64,000 nt of DNA from Azotobacter vinelandii CA (GCF_000380335.1 NC_021149.1:3710501-3774500); one strand, 5' to 3'. Shown: positions 17,565-32,408, counted from the first letter of the stretch. Numbers and translations are program-made. Notes: generated by a model from the sequence alone, not told the origin.

Positions 17565-18260
17565 TCATGCGTCCGAAGTGTGCACCTTGCGATGCAGGAT
17601 TGCCTGGAACTCGTCGGCGAAGGTGTAGTAGCGGGCGATCAGCAGTTCGCCGCGCGCGGAGAAGCGGTTGTAGGCGATCACCGCCGGAATCGCGGCGAAC
17701 AGGCCGATGGCGGTGGCGATCAGCGCCTCGGCGATCCCCGGCGCCACGGTGGAGAGCGTCGCCTGCTGCACCTGGGCCAAGCCGCGGAAGGAGTTCATGA
17801 TCCCCCACACGGTACCGAACAGGCCGATATAGGGGCTGGTGGAGCCCACGGTGGCGAGGAACGGCAGGCTCTGCTCGAGCTTTTCCTCCTCGCGGGAAAT
17901 CGCCACCCGCATGGAACGGGCAACCCCATCCATGACCGCATCCGGCACGACCCCGGACTGCTGGCAGAGGCGGGAGAACTCCTTGAAGCCGGCACGAAAG
18001 ATCCGCTCCAGTCCGGAGTCCGGATCCGGCTCGCTGCCCGCCTGGCGATAGAGCTTGGCCAGGTCGATACCCGACCAGAAGCGTTCCTCGAAGCTGTCCA
18101 GGGATCTCCTGGCGGCACGCAGCATGTTGCCGCGCTGGAAAATCATGATCCACGAAGTGACCGAGGCGGCCACCAGGACGAGCATGACCAGTTGCACCAC
18201 CAGGCTGGCGTTGCTGATCAGGCTCCACATGGACATATGGTCAACGGCGTTGGCTTCCAC
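17565..18260 (-). CDS. tolQ: Tol-Pal proton channel subunit TolQ
   Basis: 231 residues of the MotA/TolQ/ExbB family with three transmembrane segments: LVVQLVMLVLVAASVTSWIM near residue 20, then LPFLATVGSTSPYIGLFGTV with GIMNSF near 135-160, and GIAEALIATAIGLFAAIPAV near 170-190. These are the classic channel helices. It works with TolR to use the proton motive force for TolA. Two bases separate it from ybgC, the first gene of the operon. Confidence 0.97.
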   Translation of the reverse strand: MEANAVDHMSMWSLISNASLVVQLVMLVLVAASVTSWIMIFQRGNMLRAARRSLDSFEERFWSGIDLAKLYRQAGSEPDPDSGLERIFRAGFKEFSRLCQQSGVVPDAVMDGVARSMRVAISREEEKLEQSLPFLATVGSTSPYIGLFGTVWGIMNSFRGLAQVQQATLSTVAPGIAEALIATAIGLFAAIPAVIAYNRFSARGELLIARYYTFADEFQAILHRKVHTSDA

Positions 18261-18262
18261 GC

Positions 18263-18709
18263 TTACTCTCCTGCTGAAGGTAGACCCGGGTTCGCCAAGG
18301 CGACCCGCAGCGCTTCGGGAATGGCCCGGGGTTTCAAACTATCGGCGCGTACACAGGCCACCAGAACCCGCCCCTCGCAGAGCAACGCATCATCCGCGGC
18401 GCGTCGGACCTGCTGATGAAAGCGCAGGCTGGCACGGTTCAGCTCGCATACCTCGGCACTCACCAGCAGTTCGTCGTCCAGCCGTGCCGGCGCGAAATAG
18501 CGCGCTTCGCTGGAGTGCACGACGAACAGCAGGCTCTCGCCTTCCGCCAGCCGGGACTGGGCGAAACCCAGCGCACGCAGCCGCTCGGTGCGGGCCCGCT
18601 CCATGAATTTGAGGTAATTGACGTAGTAGACGATGCCGCCGGCGTCGGTGTCTTCGTAGTACACCCGACAGCGATGGATGAACGGCGATACTCCGCTTTG
18701 CGCGCGCAT
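18263..18709 (-). CDS. ybgC: Acyl-CoA thioesterase YbgC
   Basis: 148 residues, hotdog fold of the 4-hydroxybenzoyl-CoA thioesterase type. The motif [20 protein letters not shown] carries the catalytic Asp. It hydrolyses short-chain acyl-CoA and is linked in other bacteria to acyl carrier protein and phospholipid enzymes at the inner membrane. It heads the tol-pal operon, as in most gamma-proteobacteria. Confidence 0.95.
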   Translation of the reverse strand: MRAQSGVSPFIHRCRVYYEDTDAGGIVYYVNYLKFMERARTERLRALGFAQSRLAEGESLLFVVHSSEARYFAPARLDDELLVSAEVCELNRASLRFHQQVRRAADDALLCEGRVLVACVRADSLKPRAIPEALRVALANPGLPSAGE

Positions 18710-18762
18710 ACTCTAGTGCCAGCTCTCGAAGTTGCCAATCGGACGGAAAAACAATTTCTCCC

Positions 18763-19821
18763 TCATTCGCCGTCAGCCGGCGCATCGGCGAGCGGATCGG
18801 CCATCGTTGCCTCCATCCGGGCAGGCAGGTTCAGGCCGAAGTGCAGGTAGGCGTGGCGCGTGACTACCCGCCCGCGCGGGGTACGCATCATGTAACCCTG
18901 CTGGATGAGGTAGGGCTCGAGGACGTCCTCGATGGTATGACGCTCCTCGCTGATCGCCGCAGCCAGGCTGTCCACGCCGACCGGACCGCCATCGAACTTC
19001 TCGATCAGGGTCAGCAGCAGGCGCCGGTCCTGGTGATCGAGGCCGTGCTCGTCGACATCCAGCAGGTTCAGCGCCAGATCGGCGATCTGCCGGGTGATCC
19101 GTCCCTCTCCGCGCACCTGGGCGAAATCGCGCACCCGACGCAGCAGACGATTGGCGATGCGCGGCGTGCCGCGGGCACGACGGGCGATCTCGAAGGCACC
19201 CTCGGCATCGGTCGGCAGGCCGAGAATGGCGGCGGAACGGCCGACGATGGTCGTCAGGTCGGCCACCGAATAGAACTCCAGTCGCTGCACGATGCCGAAG
19301 CGGTCGCGCAACGGATTGGTCAGCATGCCGGCACGGGTGGTGGCGCCGACCAGGGTGAAAGGCGGCAGATCGAGCTTGATCGAGCGAGCGGCCGGCCCTT
19401 CGCCGATCATGATATCGAGCTGGAAGTCCTCCATGGCCGGATAGAGCACCTCCTCGACCACGGGCGAGAGACGGTGGATCTCGTCGACGAACAGCACATC
19501 GCCGGACTCCAGGTTGGTCAGCAGTGCGGCGAGATCGCCCGGACGCTCCAGTACCGGGCCCGAAGTGCTTTTCAGCGACACGCCCATCTCCTGGGCGATG
19601 ATGTTGGCCAGAGTGGTCTTGCCCAACCCCGGCGGCCCGAAGATCAGCGTGTGGTCGAGCGCTTCGCGGCGCCCCCTGGCCGCCTGGATGAACAGCTCCA
19701 TCTGCTCGCGGACGACGGGCTGGCCGATGTACTCGGCCAGCCGCAATGGGCGAATGGCCCGGTCCTGTTGCTCCTCGCGATCCTGGCCAGTCGCGGTGAT
19801 CAGACGATCGGCTTCGATCAC
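18763..19821 (-). CDS. ruvB: Holliday junction branch migration ATPase RuvB
   Basis: 352 residues, AAA+ motor. Walker A is GPPGLGKTT (residues 62-70), Walker [10 protein letters not shown], and sensor 1 [11 protein letters not shown]; the arginine finger region is [11 protein letters not shown]. The C-terminal winged helix binds DNA ([20 protein letters not shown]). It starts with GTG directly after the ruvA TAA, so it is translationally coupled. RuvAB drives branch migration in recombinational repair. Confidence 0.97.
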
Positions 19822-20427
19822 TTAGGCCATCCCCCGCAATGCCCGGCGAATCAGCTCCTCGCTGCTCAAACCTTCCTCCTGTACGGCGGCGACCGCGCGG
19901 CTGGCCTCCTGGGGCTTGAAGCCGAGGGCGACCAGCGCGCTCAAGGCATCGCTTTCCGCGCTGGCGATGCCGATATCGGGATTGGACTCCAGGGTCAGCG
20001 AGGCGACGGTCGGCAGACTTTCCCAAGCCTTGAAGCGGTCCTTCAGCTCGATCAGCAGGCGCTCGGCGGTCTTCTTGCCGACCCCGGGCACCCGGGTCAG
20101 CGCCTTGATATCGCCAGCCTGCACGCAGCGCACCAGCTCGTCCAGCTCCAGGCTGGACATCAGCGCCAGCGCCAGCTTGGGGCCGACCCCGTTGAGGCGG
20201 ATCAGCTCGCGAAACAGTTCCCGCTCGCGCCTTTCGCAGAAACCGTAGAGCAGGTGGGCATCCTCGCGCACCACCAGGTGGGTGTGCAAGGTAACCGGCT
20301 CGTTCAGCGACGGCAGGCGATAGAGGGTGGTCATCGGCACCTCGACCTCGTAGCCGACGCCATTGGCCTCCACGAGCAGGTGCGGCGGCTGCTTTTCCAC
20401 CAGGATACCGCGCAAACGTCCGATCAA
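19822..20427 (-). CDS. ruvA: Holliday junction DNA helicase subunit RuvA
   Basis: 201 residues from a TTG start ([18 protein letters not shown]), chosen because the family begins MIGRLRG and a GAGGAG site lies eight bases upstream. Domain I is an OB-fold, domain II carries two HhH motifs ([35 protein letters not shown]), and domain III ([20 protein letters not shown]) contacts RuvB. It lies between ruvC and ruvB. Confidence 0.95.
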   Translation of the reverse strand: MIGRLRGILVEKQPPHLLVEANGVGYEVEVPMTTLYRLPSLNEPVTLHTHLVVREDAHLLYGFCERRERELFRELIRLNGVGPKLALALMSSLELDELVRCVQAGDIKALTRVPGVGKKTAERLLIELKDRFKAWESLPTVASLTLESNPDIGIASAESDALSALVALGFKPQEASRAVAAVQEEGLSSEELIRRALRGMA

Positions 20428-20443
20428 GATCCGCACTCCTCGT

Positions 20444-20968
20444 TCACAAACGCAAACGCCCGCCCCGCCGCCTGGCGCCATCCAGGCCGTGGGGAATCAG
20501 GCTCTGCCGGTGGTGAGCGTGACACAAGGCGATAGCCAGGGCATCGGAAGCGTCGATCTGCGGCTTCTGCACCAGCCGGAGCAAGTGCATCACCATCATC
20601 TGTACTTGTCGCTTGTCCGCCCCGCCGCTGCCGACGATGGCCTGCTTGACCTGGGTGGCGGTGTACTCGGCGATCTCCAGCCCCGCCTCCGCCGCCGCGA
20701 CGATCGCCGCGCCGCGCGCCTGGCCGAGCTTCAGGGCGGAATCGGCATTGCGCGCCATGAATACCTGCTCGATGCCCATGGTCACCGGACCGTGGCTGCG
20801 GATGATTTCGGTCACGCCACGATACACCGCCTGCAGGCGCTCGGGCAGGGAACCACTGCCGGTACGGATGCAACCGGAAGCGATGTATTCGCAGCCACGC
20901 CCGCCGTCGCGTACCACACCGAAGCCGGTGATCCGCGAGCCGGGATCGATACCCAGGATGAGCGTCAT
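20444..20968 (-). CDS. ruvC: Holliday junction resolvase RuvC
   Basis: 174 residues. The start is at [19 protein letters not shown]; an upstream ATG in frame adds six non-conserved residues. Acidic catalytic residues are visible: Asp in LGIDPGS (8), Glu in IEQVF, and Asp in [15 protein letters not shown] near the C-terminus. It cleaves Holliday junctions after RuvAB migration. It is followed 16 bases later by ruvA. Confidence 0.96.
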
Positions 20969-21023
20969 GGGAAAAAGGCCCGACACCGGCAGGAGACTCC
21001 GCCCCCGGGCCGCATGCCCGTCG

Positions 21024-21773
21024 TCAGTCGAGCTGCTCCATGATCTCGTCGGGAATCTCGGCGTTGTGGTAGACGTTCTGCACGTCGTCCAGGTCTTCCA
21101 GCATGTCGATCAGCTTCATCACCTTCTGTGCGGTTTCCAGATCGGCGATCGGCGCGGTGATCGACGGAATCATCGCCACCTCGGCCTCGTCGCCTTTGAA
21201 GCCAGCGGCGACCAGCGCCTCGTTGACCGTGTGGAAGTCGGCGAAGCTGGTGAACACGTCCACCGAGCCATCGTCATTGCCGACCACGTCGTCGGCACCG
21301 GCCTCCAGGGCCGCTTCCATCAGGGCGTCCTCGTTGACCCCCGGAGCGAAGCTGATCTGGCCCTTGCGATCGAACATATAGGCCACCGAACCGTCGGTAC
21401 CCAGGTTGCCACCGCACTTGCTGAAGGCATGGCGTACTTCGGCAGCGGTACGGTTGCGGTTGTCGGTCAGGGCCTCGACGATGATCGCCACACCGCTCGG
21501 CGCGTAGCCCTCGTAGCTCAGCTCGGCCATGTTGTCGGCTTCGCTGGTGCCGGCGCCGCGGGCGATGGCGCGATCGATGGTATCGCGGGTCATGTTGGCG
21601 GTCAGGGCCTTGTCCATCGCCAGGCGCAGCCGGGGATTGTCCGCCGGGTTGCCGCCGCCGTGCTTGGCGGCGACGGTCAGCTCGCGGATCAGCTTGGTGA
21701 AGATCTTGCCCCGCTTGGCGTCCTGACGCTCCTTGCGGTGCTTGATGTTGGCCCATTTGGAATGACCAGCCAT
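21024..21773 (-). CDS. yebC: YebC/PmpR-family protein
   Basis: 249 residues ([20 protein letters not shown]). The family motifs are [20 protein letters not shown] and [20 protein letters not shown]. Family members have been described as transcription regulators (PmpR in Pseudomonas aeruginosa represses quinolone signal genes) and, more recently, as translation factors at polyproline stalls. It lies between aspS and ruvC as usual. Confidence 0.96.
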
Positions 21774-21853
21774 AACTCACTCCGTATCTCTAATCTATCT
21801 GCTCTTGCAGGAACGGCCCCGCTCGCCGGCCGGCCCGCTCGCGTGGCGACGGG

Positions 21854-23629
<1,776 letters not shown>

Positions 23630-23672
23630 GATGGTGTTTCTTCTCTCGATTCTTGGATTCGGGTGGAGCCGT

Positions 23673-23939
23673 TCATTCGGCCGTCGCGCAGGCACCGCCG
23701 CAACCGCTGCCCGCGCAGGCGGGCGCGTTGTCGCCGCCGGCGAGGTTCTTCTTCGCGCCGGTCTTGAAGTCGGTTTCGTACCAGCCGCCGCCCTTGAGAC
23801 GGAAACCGGGCACGGAAAGCAGCTTCTCCAACTCGGGCGCCTGGCAGTTCGGACAATCGGTCAGCGGCGCATCGCTGAACTTCTGGATGGTTTCCAGCTG
23901 ATGACCACAGGCAGCGCACTGATACTCATAGATAGGCAT
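23673..23939 (-). CDS. FmdB-family zinc ribbon protein
   Basis: 88 residues ([20 protein letters not shown]). The zinc ribbon is made by CAAC and CPNC pairs (CAACGHQLE...DCPNCQAP), followed by the family segment [20 protein letters not shown]. The C-terminus is Cys/Gly-rich ([14 protein letters not shown]), as in many FmdB proteins. Function is not established; the family was named as a regulator of formamidase. It sits 43 bases upstream of aspS. Confidence 0.92.
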   Translation of the reverse strand: MPIYEYQCAACGHQLETIQKFSDAPLTDCPNCQAPELEKLLSVPGFRLKGGGWYETDFKTGAKKNLAGGDNAPACAGSGCGGACATAE

Positions 23940-24071
23940 CGGATACTCCACTCATGGGAACGACGACGCCACGAGCCTCGCCCGCGGCAAAGCGGGGGAT
24001 TATATATGGTTAATCGACCCCGCGCAGCCCGCCCGGCCCCGCCGATCCTGTACGCGTCCCATCCACCGCCG

Positions 24072-24077
24072 TACAAT
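24072..24077 (+). promoter_or_regulatory. Probable -10 box of proS
   Basis: TACAAT in the context CGTACAATGCC, 47 bases before the proS ATG, in the divergent gap between the FmdB gene and proS. The expected -35 position has no strong TTGACA-like hexamer. Confidence 0.4.
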
Positions 24078-24123
24078 GCCCGCCACTTATTTCCGCCCTC
24101 CGCAACGGACAGAACGGCCCAAC

Positions 24124-25839
24124 ATGCGCACCAGTCAGTATCTGCTCTCGACCCTCAAGGAAACCCCCTCCGATGCCGTGGTGATCAGTCACCAACTGAT
24201 GCTGCGCGCCGGGATGATCCGCAAGCTGGCCTCCGGTCTCTATACCTGGCTGCCGCTGGGGTTGCGCGCCCTGCGCAAGGCCGAGGCGATCGTCCGCGAG
24301 GAGATGGACAAGGCCGGCGCCCTGGAAGTGCTGATGCCGGCCATCCAGCCGGCCGAGCTGTGGCAGGAGTCCGGACGCTGGGAGCAGTACGGTCCCGAGT
24401 TGCTGCGCATCAGGGACCGCCACGCCCGCGAGTTCTGCGTCGGTCCGACCCACGAGGAGGTCATCACCGATCTGGCGCGCAACGAGTTGAACAGCTACAA
24501 GCAGTTGCCGATCAACTTCTACCAGATCCAGACCAAGTTCCGCGACGAGATCCGTCCGCGCTTCGGCCTGATGCGCGGCCGCGAATTCCTGATGAAGGAT
24601 GCCTATTCCTTCCACCTGACCCAGGAGTCGCTGCAGGAAACCTACGACCGCATGCACCAGGCCTACTGCAACATCTTCAGCCGCCTGGGCCTCGAATTCC
24701 GCCCTGTGCAGGCCGACACCGGCTCCATCGGCGGCACCGGCTCCCACGAGTTCCACGTGCTGGCCGCATCCGGCGAGGACGACATCGCCTTCAGCGACAG
24801 CTCCGACTACGCCGCCAACATCGAGAAGGCCGAAGCCATTCCGCGGGAAAAAGCGCGCGCCGCCGCCAGCGAGGAACTGCGCCTGGTCGACACCCCCGAT
24901 GCCAGGACCATCGACGAGTTGGTCCGGCAGTTCGGCCTGCCCGTCGAGAAGACCATCAAGACCCTGGTGGTGCAGGGTGCCGAGGAGGGCCGACTGGTCG
25001 CCCTCATCGTGCGCGGCGACCACGAATTGAACGAGATCAAGGCCGCCAATCTGGAGCAGGTCGCCAGCCCCCTGGCATTCGCCTCGGAAGCCGAGATCCG
25101 CGCGGCGATCGGTGCCGGCCCCGGCTCCCTCGGTCCGCTGAACCTGCCGATTCCGGCGATCGTCGACCGTTCGGTGACCCTGCTGAGCGACTTCGCCGCC
25201 GGTGCCAACCTCGACGGCAAGCACTATTTCGGCCTCAACTGGGAGCGCGATCTGCCGCTGCCGCAGGTCGCCGACCTGCGCAACGTCGTGGAAGGCGACC
25301 CGAGCCCGGACGGCCAGGGAAGCCTGGTGATCAAGCGCGGCATCGAGGTCGGCCACATCTTCCAGCTCGGCACCAAATACAGCGAAGCGATGAACTGCAA
25401 GGTGCTCGGCGAGAACGGCAAGCCGGTGACCCTGATCATGGGCTGCTACGGCATCGGCGTATCGCGCGTGGTAGCCGCAGCCATCGAGCAGAACTACGAC
25501 GAGCGCGGCATCCTCTGGCCGCAGGCGCTGGCGCCGTTCCAGATCGCCCTGGTGCCGATGAAGTACGAGAGCGCCGCAGTCAGGGAAGCCACCGACCGCC
25601 TCTATGCCGAGTTGGTCGCCGCCGGCTACGAGGTGCTGCTCGACGATCGCGACAAGAAGACCAGTCCCGGGGTCAAGTTCGCCGACATGGAACTGATCGG
25701 CATTCCGCATCGCATCGTGGTGAGCGAGCGCGGCCTGGCCGAGGGTACCCTGGAATACAAGGGCCGCCGCGAGACCGAAGTCCAGGCCATCCCGGCCGCC
25801 GACCTCATCACCTTTCTCGGCAACCGCATCGGCCGCTGA
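24124..25839 (+). CDS. proS: Proline-tRNA ligase ProS
   Basis: 571 residues, class II synthetase of the bacterial (editing-domain) type. Start [20 protein letters not shown]. Motif 2 region [23 protein letters not shown] editing domain about residues 220-400, including the [15 protein letters not shown] start; motif 3 [21 protein letters not shown]-terminal anticodon-binding domain. It is divergent from the FmdB/aspS group and followed by a lipoprotein gene after 9 bases. Confidence 0.97.
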   Translation: MRTSQYLLSTLKETPSDAVVISHQLMLRAGMIRKLASGLYTWLPLGLRALRKAEAIVREEMDKAGALEVLMPAIQPAELWQESGRWEQYGPELLRIRDRHAREFCVGPTHEEVITDLARNELNSYKQLPINFYQIQTKFRDEIRPRFGLMRGREFLMKDAYSFHLTQESLQETYDRMHQAYCNIFSRLGLEFRPVQADTGSIGGTGSHEFHVLAASGEDDIAFSDSSDYAANIEKAEAIPREKARAAASEELRLVDTPDARTIDELVRQFGLPVEKTIKTLVVQGAEEGRLVALIVRGDHELNEIKAANLEQVASPLAFASEAEIRAAIGAGPGSLGPLNLPIPAIVDRSVTLLSDFAAGANLDGKHYFGLNWERDLPLPQVADLRNVVEGDPSPDGQGSLVIKRGIEVGHIFQLGTKYSEAMNCKVLGENGKPVTLIMGCYGIGVSRVVAAAIEQNYDERGILWPQALAPFQIALVPMKYESAAVREATDRLYAELVAAGYEVLLDDRDKKTSPGVKFADMELIGIPHRIVVSERGLAEGTLEYKGRRETEVQAIPAADLITFLGNRIGR

Positions 25840-25848
25840 CTCCACACC

Positions 25849-26796
25849 ATGCCCACCCGAAACTCCCTGCGCCTCGGCGCCGCGCTCTGCGGCGCCCTTC
25901 TGCTCGCCGGCTGCGCCAACCAGTTGCCCCAGCGCAGCGAGCACGAAGAACGCGTCGAACGCACGCTCCTGAGCCACAATCTGCAGATCGAACTCGGCGA
26001 GCCAGCCATGCTGGAACTGCCGCAGCGGCACATCCGCATCCACGACCAGCGGACCTTCGAGATTCGCGAGTTCGAGGTGATCCGCCGTTACGACCGCTAC
26101 ACCCCCTACCAGCCCTGGCGGGAACTCTACGAGGTCCCCCTGGGGGCAGTGGCGGTGCTGGCCGGAGTCGCCGCCAACGTGCTCAACGTGGTCGCCCTCG
26201 GCAATGTGCCCGATCTCGCCACCAAAGGCTGGATCGACTACGGCTTCGCCGGCCTCAACCCGGCGATGAACGTCGAATCCAACGGCCGCGCCCAGCAGAA
26301 CCTGGCACGCCGGGACGAACAACTGAAGGACGAACGCACGGAATACTCCAGCCTGCCCTGGGCTGAACGCCCGGTATCGGTCAGGGCCGGGGCACGGACC
26401 TACGAACTGACCACCGATCGCCGCGGCGTCCTGCACCTGAACCTGCTCGACAGTCCCTTCACCCTGCAGGATGCCCGTGTCGCCCGGCTGCAACTGAGCG
26501 TCGAGGACCTCCAGGACGGCACCCGCACGGAGGCCGTCCTGCCGATCAGCCGCAGCCTGGGCGGCAAGCTGCGCGAGGCCCACGACCTGGTCTATGCCGA
26601 TCTCGAAAGCGACGAGGTCGGGCAATGGGTGCGCCGGGTCAAGCGGCTCGCCGAACTCGGCTTCGAAGAGGAGGCCAGCGAACTGGAACAGAGCCTGATC
26701 GAGCTGACCCGCCACGATCCGGAGCTGCAGCGGGAGTTTCTCGACGACCTGCGTAGGAAGGCCGGCCGCCAGGCACTGGTTCCCGCCGAGGACTGA
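25849..26796 (+). CDS. Predicted lipoprotein of unknown function
   Basis: 315 residues. A lipoprotein signal ends LLLAGC (Cys at about residue 22), followed by a long domain with a central hydrophobic stretch (VPLGAVAVLAGVAANVLNVV, residues 96-115) and a C-terminal helical region rich in Glu (ELGFEEEASELEQSLIELTR). The gene follows proS closely, which suggests a shared transcript. No known domain is recognised; the central segment may be a membrane-associated hairpin. Confidence 0.8.
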   Translation: MPTRNSLRLGAALCGALLLAGCANQLPQRSEHEERVERTLLSHNLQIELGEPAMLELPQRHIRIHDQRTFEIREFEVIRRYDRYTPYQPWRELYEVPLGAVAVLAGVAANVLNVVALGNVPDLATKGWIDYGFAGLNPAMNVESNGRAQQNLARRDEQLKDERTEYSSLPWAERPVSVRAGARTYELTTDRRGVLHLNLLDSPFTLQDARVARLQLSVEDLQDGTRTEAVLPISRSLGGKLREAHDLVYADLESDEVGQWVRRVKRLAELGFEEEASELEQSLIELTRHDPELQREFLDDLRRKAGRQALVPAED

Positions 26797-27043
26797 GAGG
26801 GCCGTACACAGCTCCGGCGCCCCTCCTGCTCGCCCTGTCTTCGCCGGCCGTCGCCAGCCTGCCGCCGGCGCCGGAGCTGCGCCCCCTGCGGCAGCACACG
26901 GTCGCCGAGACGAACAGCTTCGAGGCGGAGGTCCGACTGCTGGACATGTCGACCTGTCTGAACCGCTACAACGGCAGCCAGGGGCAAGCCCGCTACTCAT
27001 TCAGGGGGATCGACCTGTGGCACGACTACCGGCATGTCGAGTG
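26797..27043 (+). pseudogene. Possible remnant of a short secreted protein, no start codon
   Basis: Directly after the lipoprotein gene, one plus-strand frame reads a signal-like segment (APLLLALSSPAVASLPPAPE) followed by VAETNSFEAEVRLLDMSTCL and SQGQARYSFRGIDLWHDYRH, ending in TGA at 27041-27043. The frame is open back into the lipoprotein gene but has no ATG, GTG or TTG start. The codons look natural. A frameshift in the N-terminal leader would explain the loss. Function unknown. Confidence 0.4.
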
Positions 27044-27055
27044 ACGCAGGGCCAC

Positions 27056-27331
27056 TCAGCGCCGCACGCGGAATTCCGAGAATCCCTGCAGGCCCACCTC
27101 CTCCAGCTCCACTCCCTCGACCCGGGCCTGTTCGGGACCACGCCATAGCCACTCGGCCAGTTCGCGCACAGCCGCCTCCTCGCCCTCGACCCAGGCCTCG
27201 ACCCGCCCGTCGGCGAGATTCCGCACCCAGCCCGCCAGCGCCAGGCGCTCGGCCTGCAGCGCCGTGCCCTGCCGATAACACACGCCCTGTACCCTGCCGC
27301 TGACCAGGGCGCGCAAGCCGATACGCGCCAC
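27056..27331 (-). CDS. acyP: Acylphosphatase
   Basis: 91 residues from a GTG at 27331 (ARIGLRALVSGRVQGVCYRQ). The family signature is visible: catalytic Arg in GRVQGVCYRQGT and Asn in GWVRNLADGRVEAWVEG. It hydrolyses acyl phosphates such as carbamoyl phosphate. The start lies one base after the TlpA stop, so the pair is probably co-translated. Confidence 0.93.
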   Translation of the reverse strand: MARIGLRALVSGRVQGVCYRQGTALQAERLALAGWVRNLADGRVEAWVEGEEAAVRELAEWLWRGPEQARVEGVELEEVGLQGFSEFRVRR

Positions 27332-27332
27332 T

Positions 27333-27803
27333 TCAGGAACCCCCGCCACGCAATGTCTGCAGGCGGGCCGCCAGACCGACCGCATTCTGCTCGCCGAGCA
27401 GCCGCTCGCGCAGACGGCCCTGGGCATCGACGATGTAAGTGACCGGCAACACCTCGCCCGGCGGCAGCTTCAGGCGCTCGGCCGGGTCCTGGGCCAGCAC
27501 GCCGAAACGAATGCCCAGCGCCTCGCTGGCGCGCGCCAGCTCGCCCCCCTGCAGACCGTCGAAATTCACCCCCACGACACGCACGCCGCGCCCCTGGAGC
27601 TGCTCGGCCAGGGCGTTCAACTGGGGAATCTCGCTACGGCAGGGCGAGCACCATTCCGCCCAATAGTTGATCACCAACCACTGACCTTCCAGTTGTTCCG
27701 CCGCGACCGGACGCCCATGCTGGTCGACGCCCCAGTCCTCGCTGCAACCGGCCAGCGCCAGCCCGGCGGCCAGCGCCAGGACAATCCCCGTTCGCCCTCT
27801 CAT
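27333..27803 (-). CDS. TlpA-family thioredoxin-like lipoprotein
   Basis: 156 residues. A lipoprotein signal ends ALAGC (Cys at residue 20). The thioredoxin domain has the redox motif WCSPC in NYWAEWCSPCRSEIPQL, and the cis-Pro loop region GEVLPVTYIVDAQGRL. It is probably a membrane-anchored periplasmic reductant. The start MRGRTGIVLALAAG was preferred over an upstream Met because the signal then fits. It lies upstream of acyP. Confidence 0.92.
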   Translation of the reverse strand: MRGRTGIVLALAAGLALAGCSEDWGVDQHGRPVAAEQLEGQWLVINYWAEWCSPCRSEIPQLNALAEQLQGRGVRVVGVNFDGLQGGELARASEALGIRFGVLAQDPAERLKLPPGEVLPVTYIVDAQGRLRERLLGEQNAVGLAARLQTLRGGGS

Positions 27804-27906
27804 ACAAGGCTCCCTCCACCATGACTCGTGATCGGCGAACCGCCCGCCGCACACAGCATCGCCGACAATGGACCGTTCCACAAATATAACCGGTCCGGGC
27901 CACCGC

Positions 27907-30582
<2,676 letters not shown>

Positions 30583-30600
30583 CGAGCCGGCGCTCGGGCT

Positions 30601-31305
30601 CTACCAGCCCAGGGTTTCCTTGAGGAAGGGGATGGTCAAGCGGCGCTGGGCCTGCAGCGAAGCCTGGTCCAGCTTGTCGAGCAGATCGAACAGCGCTGCC
30701 ATGCTGCGCGAACCGCGGGTGAGGATGAAGCGCCCGACCTCGTCGGTGAGGTGCAGGCCGCGACGCGAGGCGCGCAGTTGCAGGGCGCGCAACTTATCTT
30801 CGTCGGACAGCCCCTGGAGCTGGAAGACCAGCGCCAGGGTCAGGCGCGACTTCAGGTCCGGCAGCTCGATCGACAGTTCGCGCGGCGGCACCGAAGCGGA
30901 CAGCAGCAAGCGCCGGCCGCAGTCGCGCAGGCGGTTGAACAGGTGGAACAGCGCCTCTTCCCAGTCGGCCCGCCCGGCGATCGCCTCCAGGTCGTCCAGG
31001 CAAACCAGTTCGCTCTGCTCCAGGTTGTCCAGCAGCACCGGACCGTAGTCCGCCACCTCGGCCAGCGGCAGGTAGATCGCCAGCTCGCGGCGCTGCTCGA
31101 AGCGGATGCAGGCGGCCTGCAGCAGATGACTGCGCCCGACGCCCTCGGCCCCCCACAGGTAGATCAGGCTCTCGGTCCAGCCGGCATCGGGCTCGCAGAG
31201 TCGCTCGGCATAGCCGAGCGCCGCCGCGTTGGCGCCGGGATAGAAGTTGGCGAAGGTGGCGTCGTCGCGCAGACGCACCCCGAGGGGCAACTGGATCGGC
31301 TTCAT
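30601..31305 (-). CDS. hda: DnaA inactivator Hda
   Basis: 234 residues, DnaA-like AAA+ protein. The N-terminal clamp-binding motif QLPLGV (residues 4-9) links it to the DNA polymerase sliding clamp. The nucleotide site WGAEGVGRSHLLQAA has Arg where canonical Walker A has Lys, and the later core shows LVCLDDLEAIAG. It stimulates ATP hydrolysis by DnaA after initiation. It starts as ATGA on the stop of the permease gene. Confidence 0.94.
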   Translation of the reverse strand: MKPIQLPLGVRLRDDATFANFYPGANAAALGYAERLCEPDAGWTESLIYLWGAEGVGRSHLLQAACIRFEQRRELAIYLPLAEVADYGPVLLDNLEQSELVCLDDLEAIAGRADWEEALFHLFNRLRDCGRRLLLSASVPPRELSIELPDLKSRLTLALVFQLQGLSDEDKLRALQLRASRRGLHLTDEVGRFILTRGSRSMAALFDLLDKLDQASLQAQRRLTIPFLKETLGW

Positions 31306-32408
31306 GTCGGCCCGGGCGGCTCCACGGAGCCGCCGCTGGAGTCTCCTTGACCGGACTCTCCGTAAAGATCGGAAAGTTTATACAGATCGTGGACGTGACG
31401 CAGCAGGACCATGATCACCGCGGCGACCGGCAAGGCCAGCAGTACACCGGTGAAGCCGAACAACTGGCCGCCGGCGAGGACGGCGAAGATCACCGCCACC
31501 GGATGCAGACCGATCCGGTCGCCGACCAGCAGCGGGGTCAGCAGCATGCCTTCGAGCAACTGGCCGACGCTGAACACCGCCACCACGCCGATCAGCGGAT
31601 AGGGATCGCCGCCGAACTGGAACAGCGCGGCGACGAGGGCGGCGCCGATGCCGACCACGAAGCCCATGTAGGGCACTATGCTCGCCAGCCCGGCGAGCAG
31701 GCCGATCAGCAGCCCGAGGTCGATGCCGACCAGCATCAAGCCCAGCGCATAGACGACGCCGAGCGCCAGCATCACCAGCATCTGCCCGCGCAGGAAGGCG
31801 CCGAGCACCTCGTGACACTCGCCGACCAGCCCCACCACCACGCCCTCCCGTCGCCGCGGCAGCAAGGTTCGCAACTTGGCCACCAGGATGTCCCAGTCGC
31901 GCAGCAGATAGAAACTCACCACCGGCACCAGCAGCAGGTTGCCCAGCCAGGCGAGCAGGGCCAGGCCGGAGGCGGTGGCCTGACTGAGCAACTGGGTGAG
32001 GACGTTGGTGGTCTTGTCCAGTTGCCCGACGAACATCGACTTGAGCTGTTCCAGATGCCAGAAGCCCTTGGCCAGCCCCAGCTTCACCTGGACCCAGGGC
32101 AGTACCACCTGCTGCAACCAGTCGAGCATCTGCGGCGCCAGTTCGTAGAGATGCACCAACTGCCGCCCCAGCGACGGCAACAGAAACAGCAGAGCCAGAA
32201 CCAGAAGCAGACCGAACAGGGCGAATACCGCGATCACCCCCCAGGTCCGCGACAGTCCGCGCGCCTCCAGGCGGTCCACCAGGGGATCGCCCAGGTAAGC
32301 CAGCAATATGCCGATCAGGAAGGGGGAGAGAATCGGCATCAGCAGATAGACCAGCCAACCGGAGAAGAACACCCCGGCCAGCCAGAGCCAGCGATTCGAA
32401 TCGGTCAT
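31302..32408 (-). CDS. AI-2E/PerM-family transporter
   Basis: 368 residues with about eight transmembrane helices (LAGVFFSGWLVYLLMPILSP, WGVIAVFALFGLLLVLALLF, LLLVPVVSFYLLRDWDILVA, GFVVGIGAALVAALFQFGGD and others). It carries the conserved VPVVSFYLLRDWD and LLEGMLLTPLLVGDRIGLHP motifs of the family. Some members export autoinducer-2, others are antiporters; its substrate cannot be told. The start MTDSNRW overlaps the previous gene's stop; upstream in-frame sequence is not conserved. Confidence 0.93.
   Translation of the reverse strand: MTDSNRWLWLAGVFFSGWLVYLLMPILSPFLIGILLAYLGDPLVDRLEARGLSRTWGVIAVFALFGLLLVLALLFLLPSLGRQLVHLYELAPQMLDWLQQVVLPWVQVKLGLAKGFWHLEQLKSMFVGQLDKTTNVLTQLLSQATASGLALLAWLGNLLLVPVVSFYLLRDWDILVAKLRTLLPRRREGVVVGLVGECHEVLGAFLRGQMLVMLALGVVYALGLMLVGIDLGLLIGLLAGLASIVPYMGFVVGIGAALVAALFQFGGDPYPLIGVVAVFSVGQLLEGMLLTPLLVGDRIGLHPVAVIFAVLAGGQLFGFTGVLLALPVAAVIMVLLRHVHDLYKLSDLYGESGQGDSSGGSVEPPGPT

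Noticed and set aside
24010..27000. A 996-codon minus-strand frame opposite proS and the lipoprotein
   Set aside because: Shadow of the proS codon bias; proS shows all class II motifs on the other strand.
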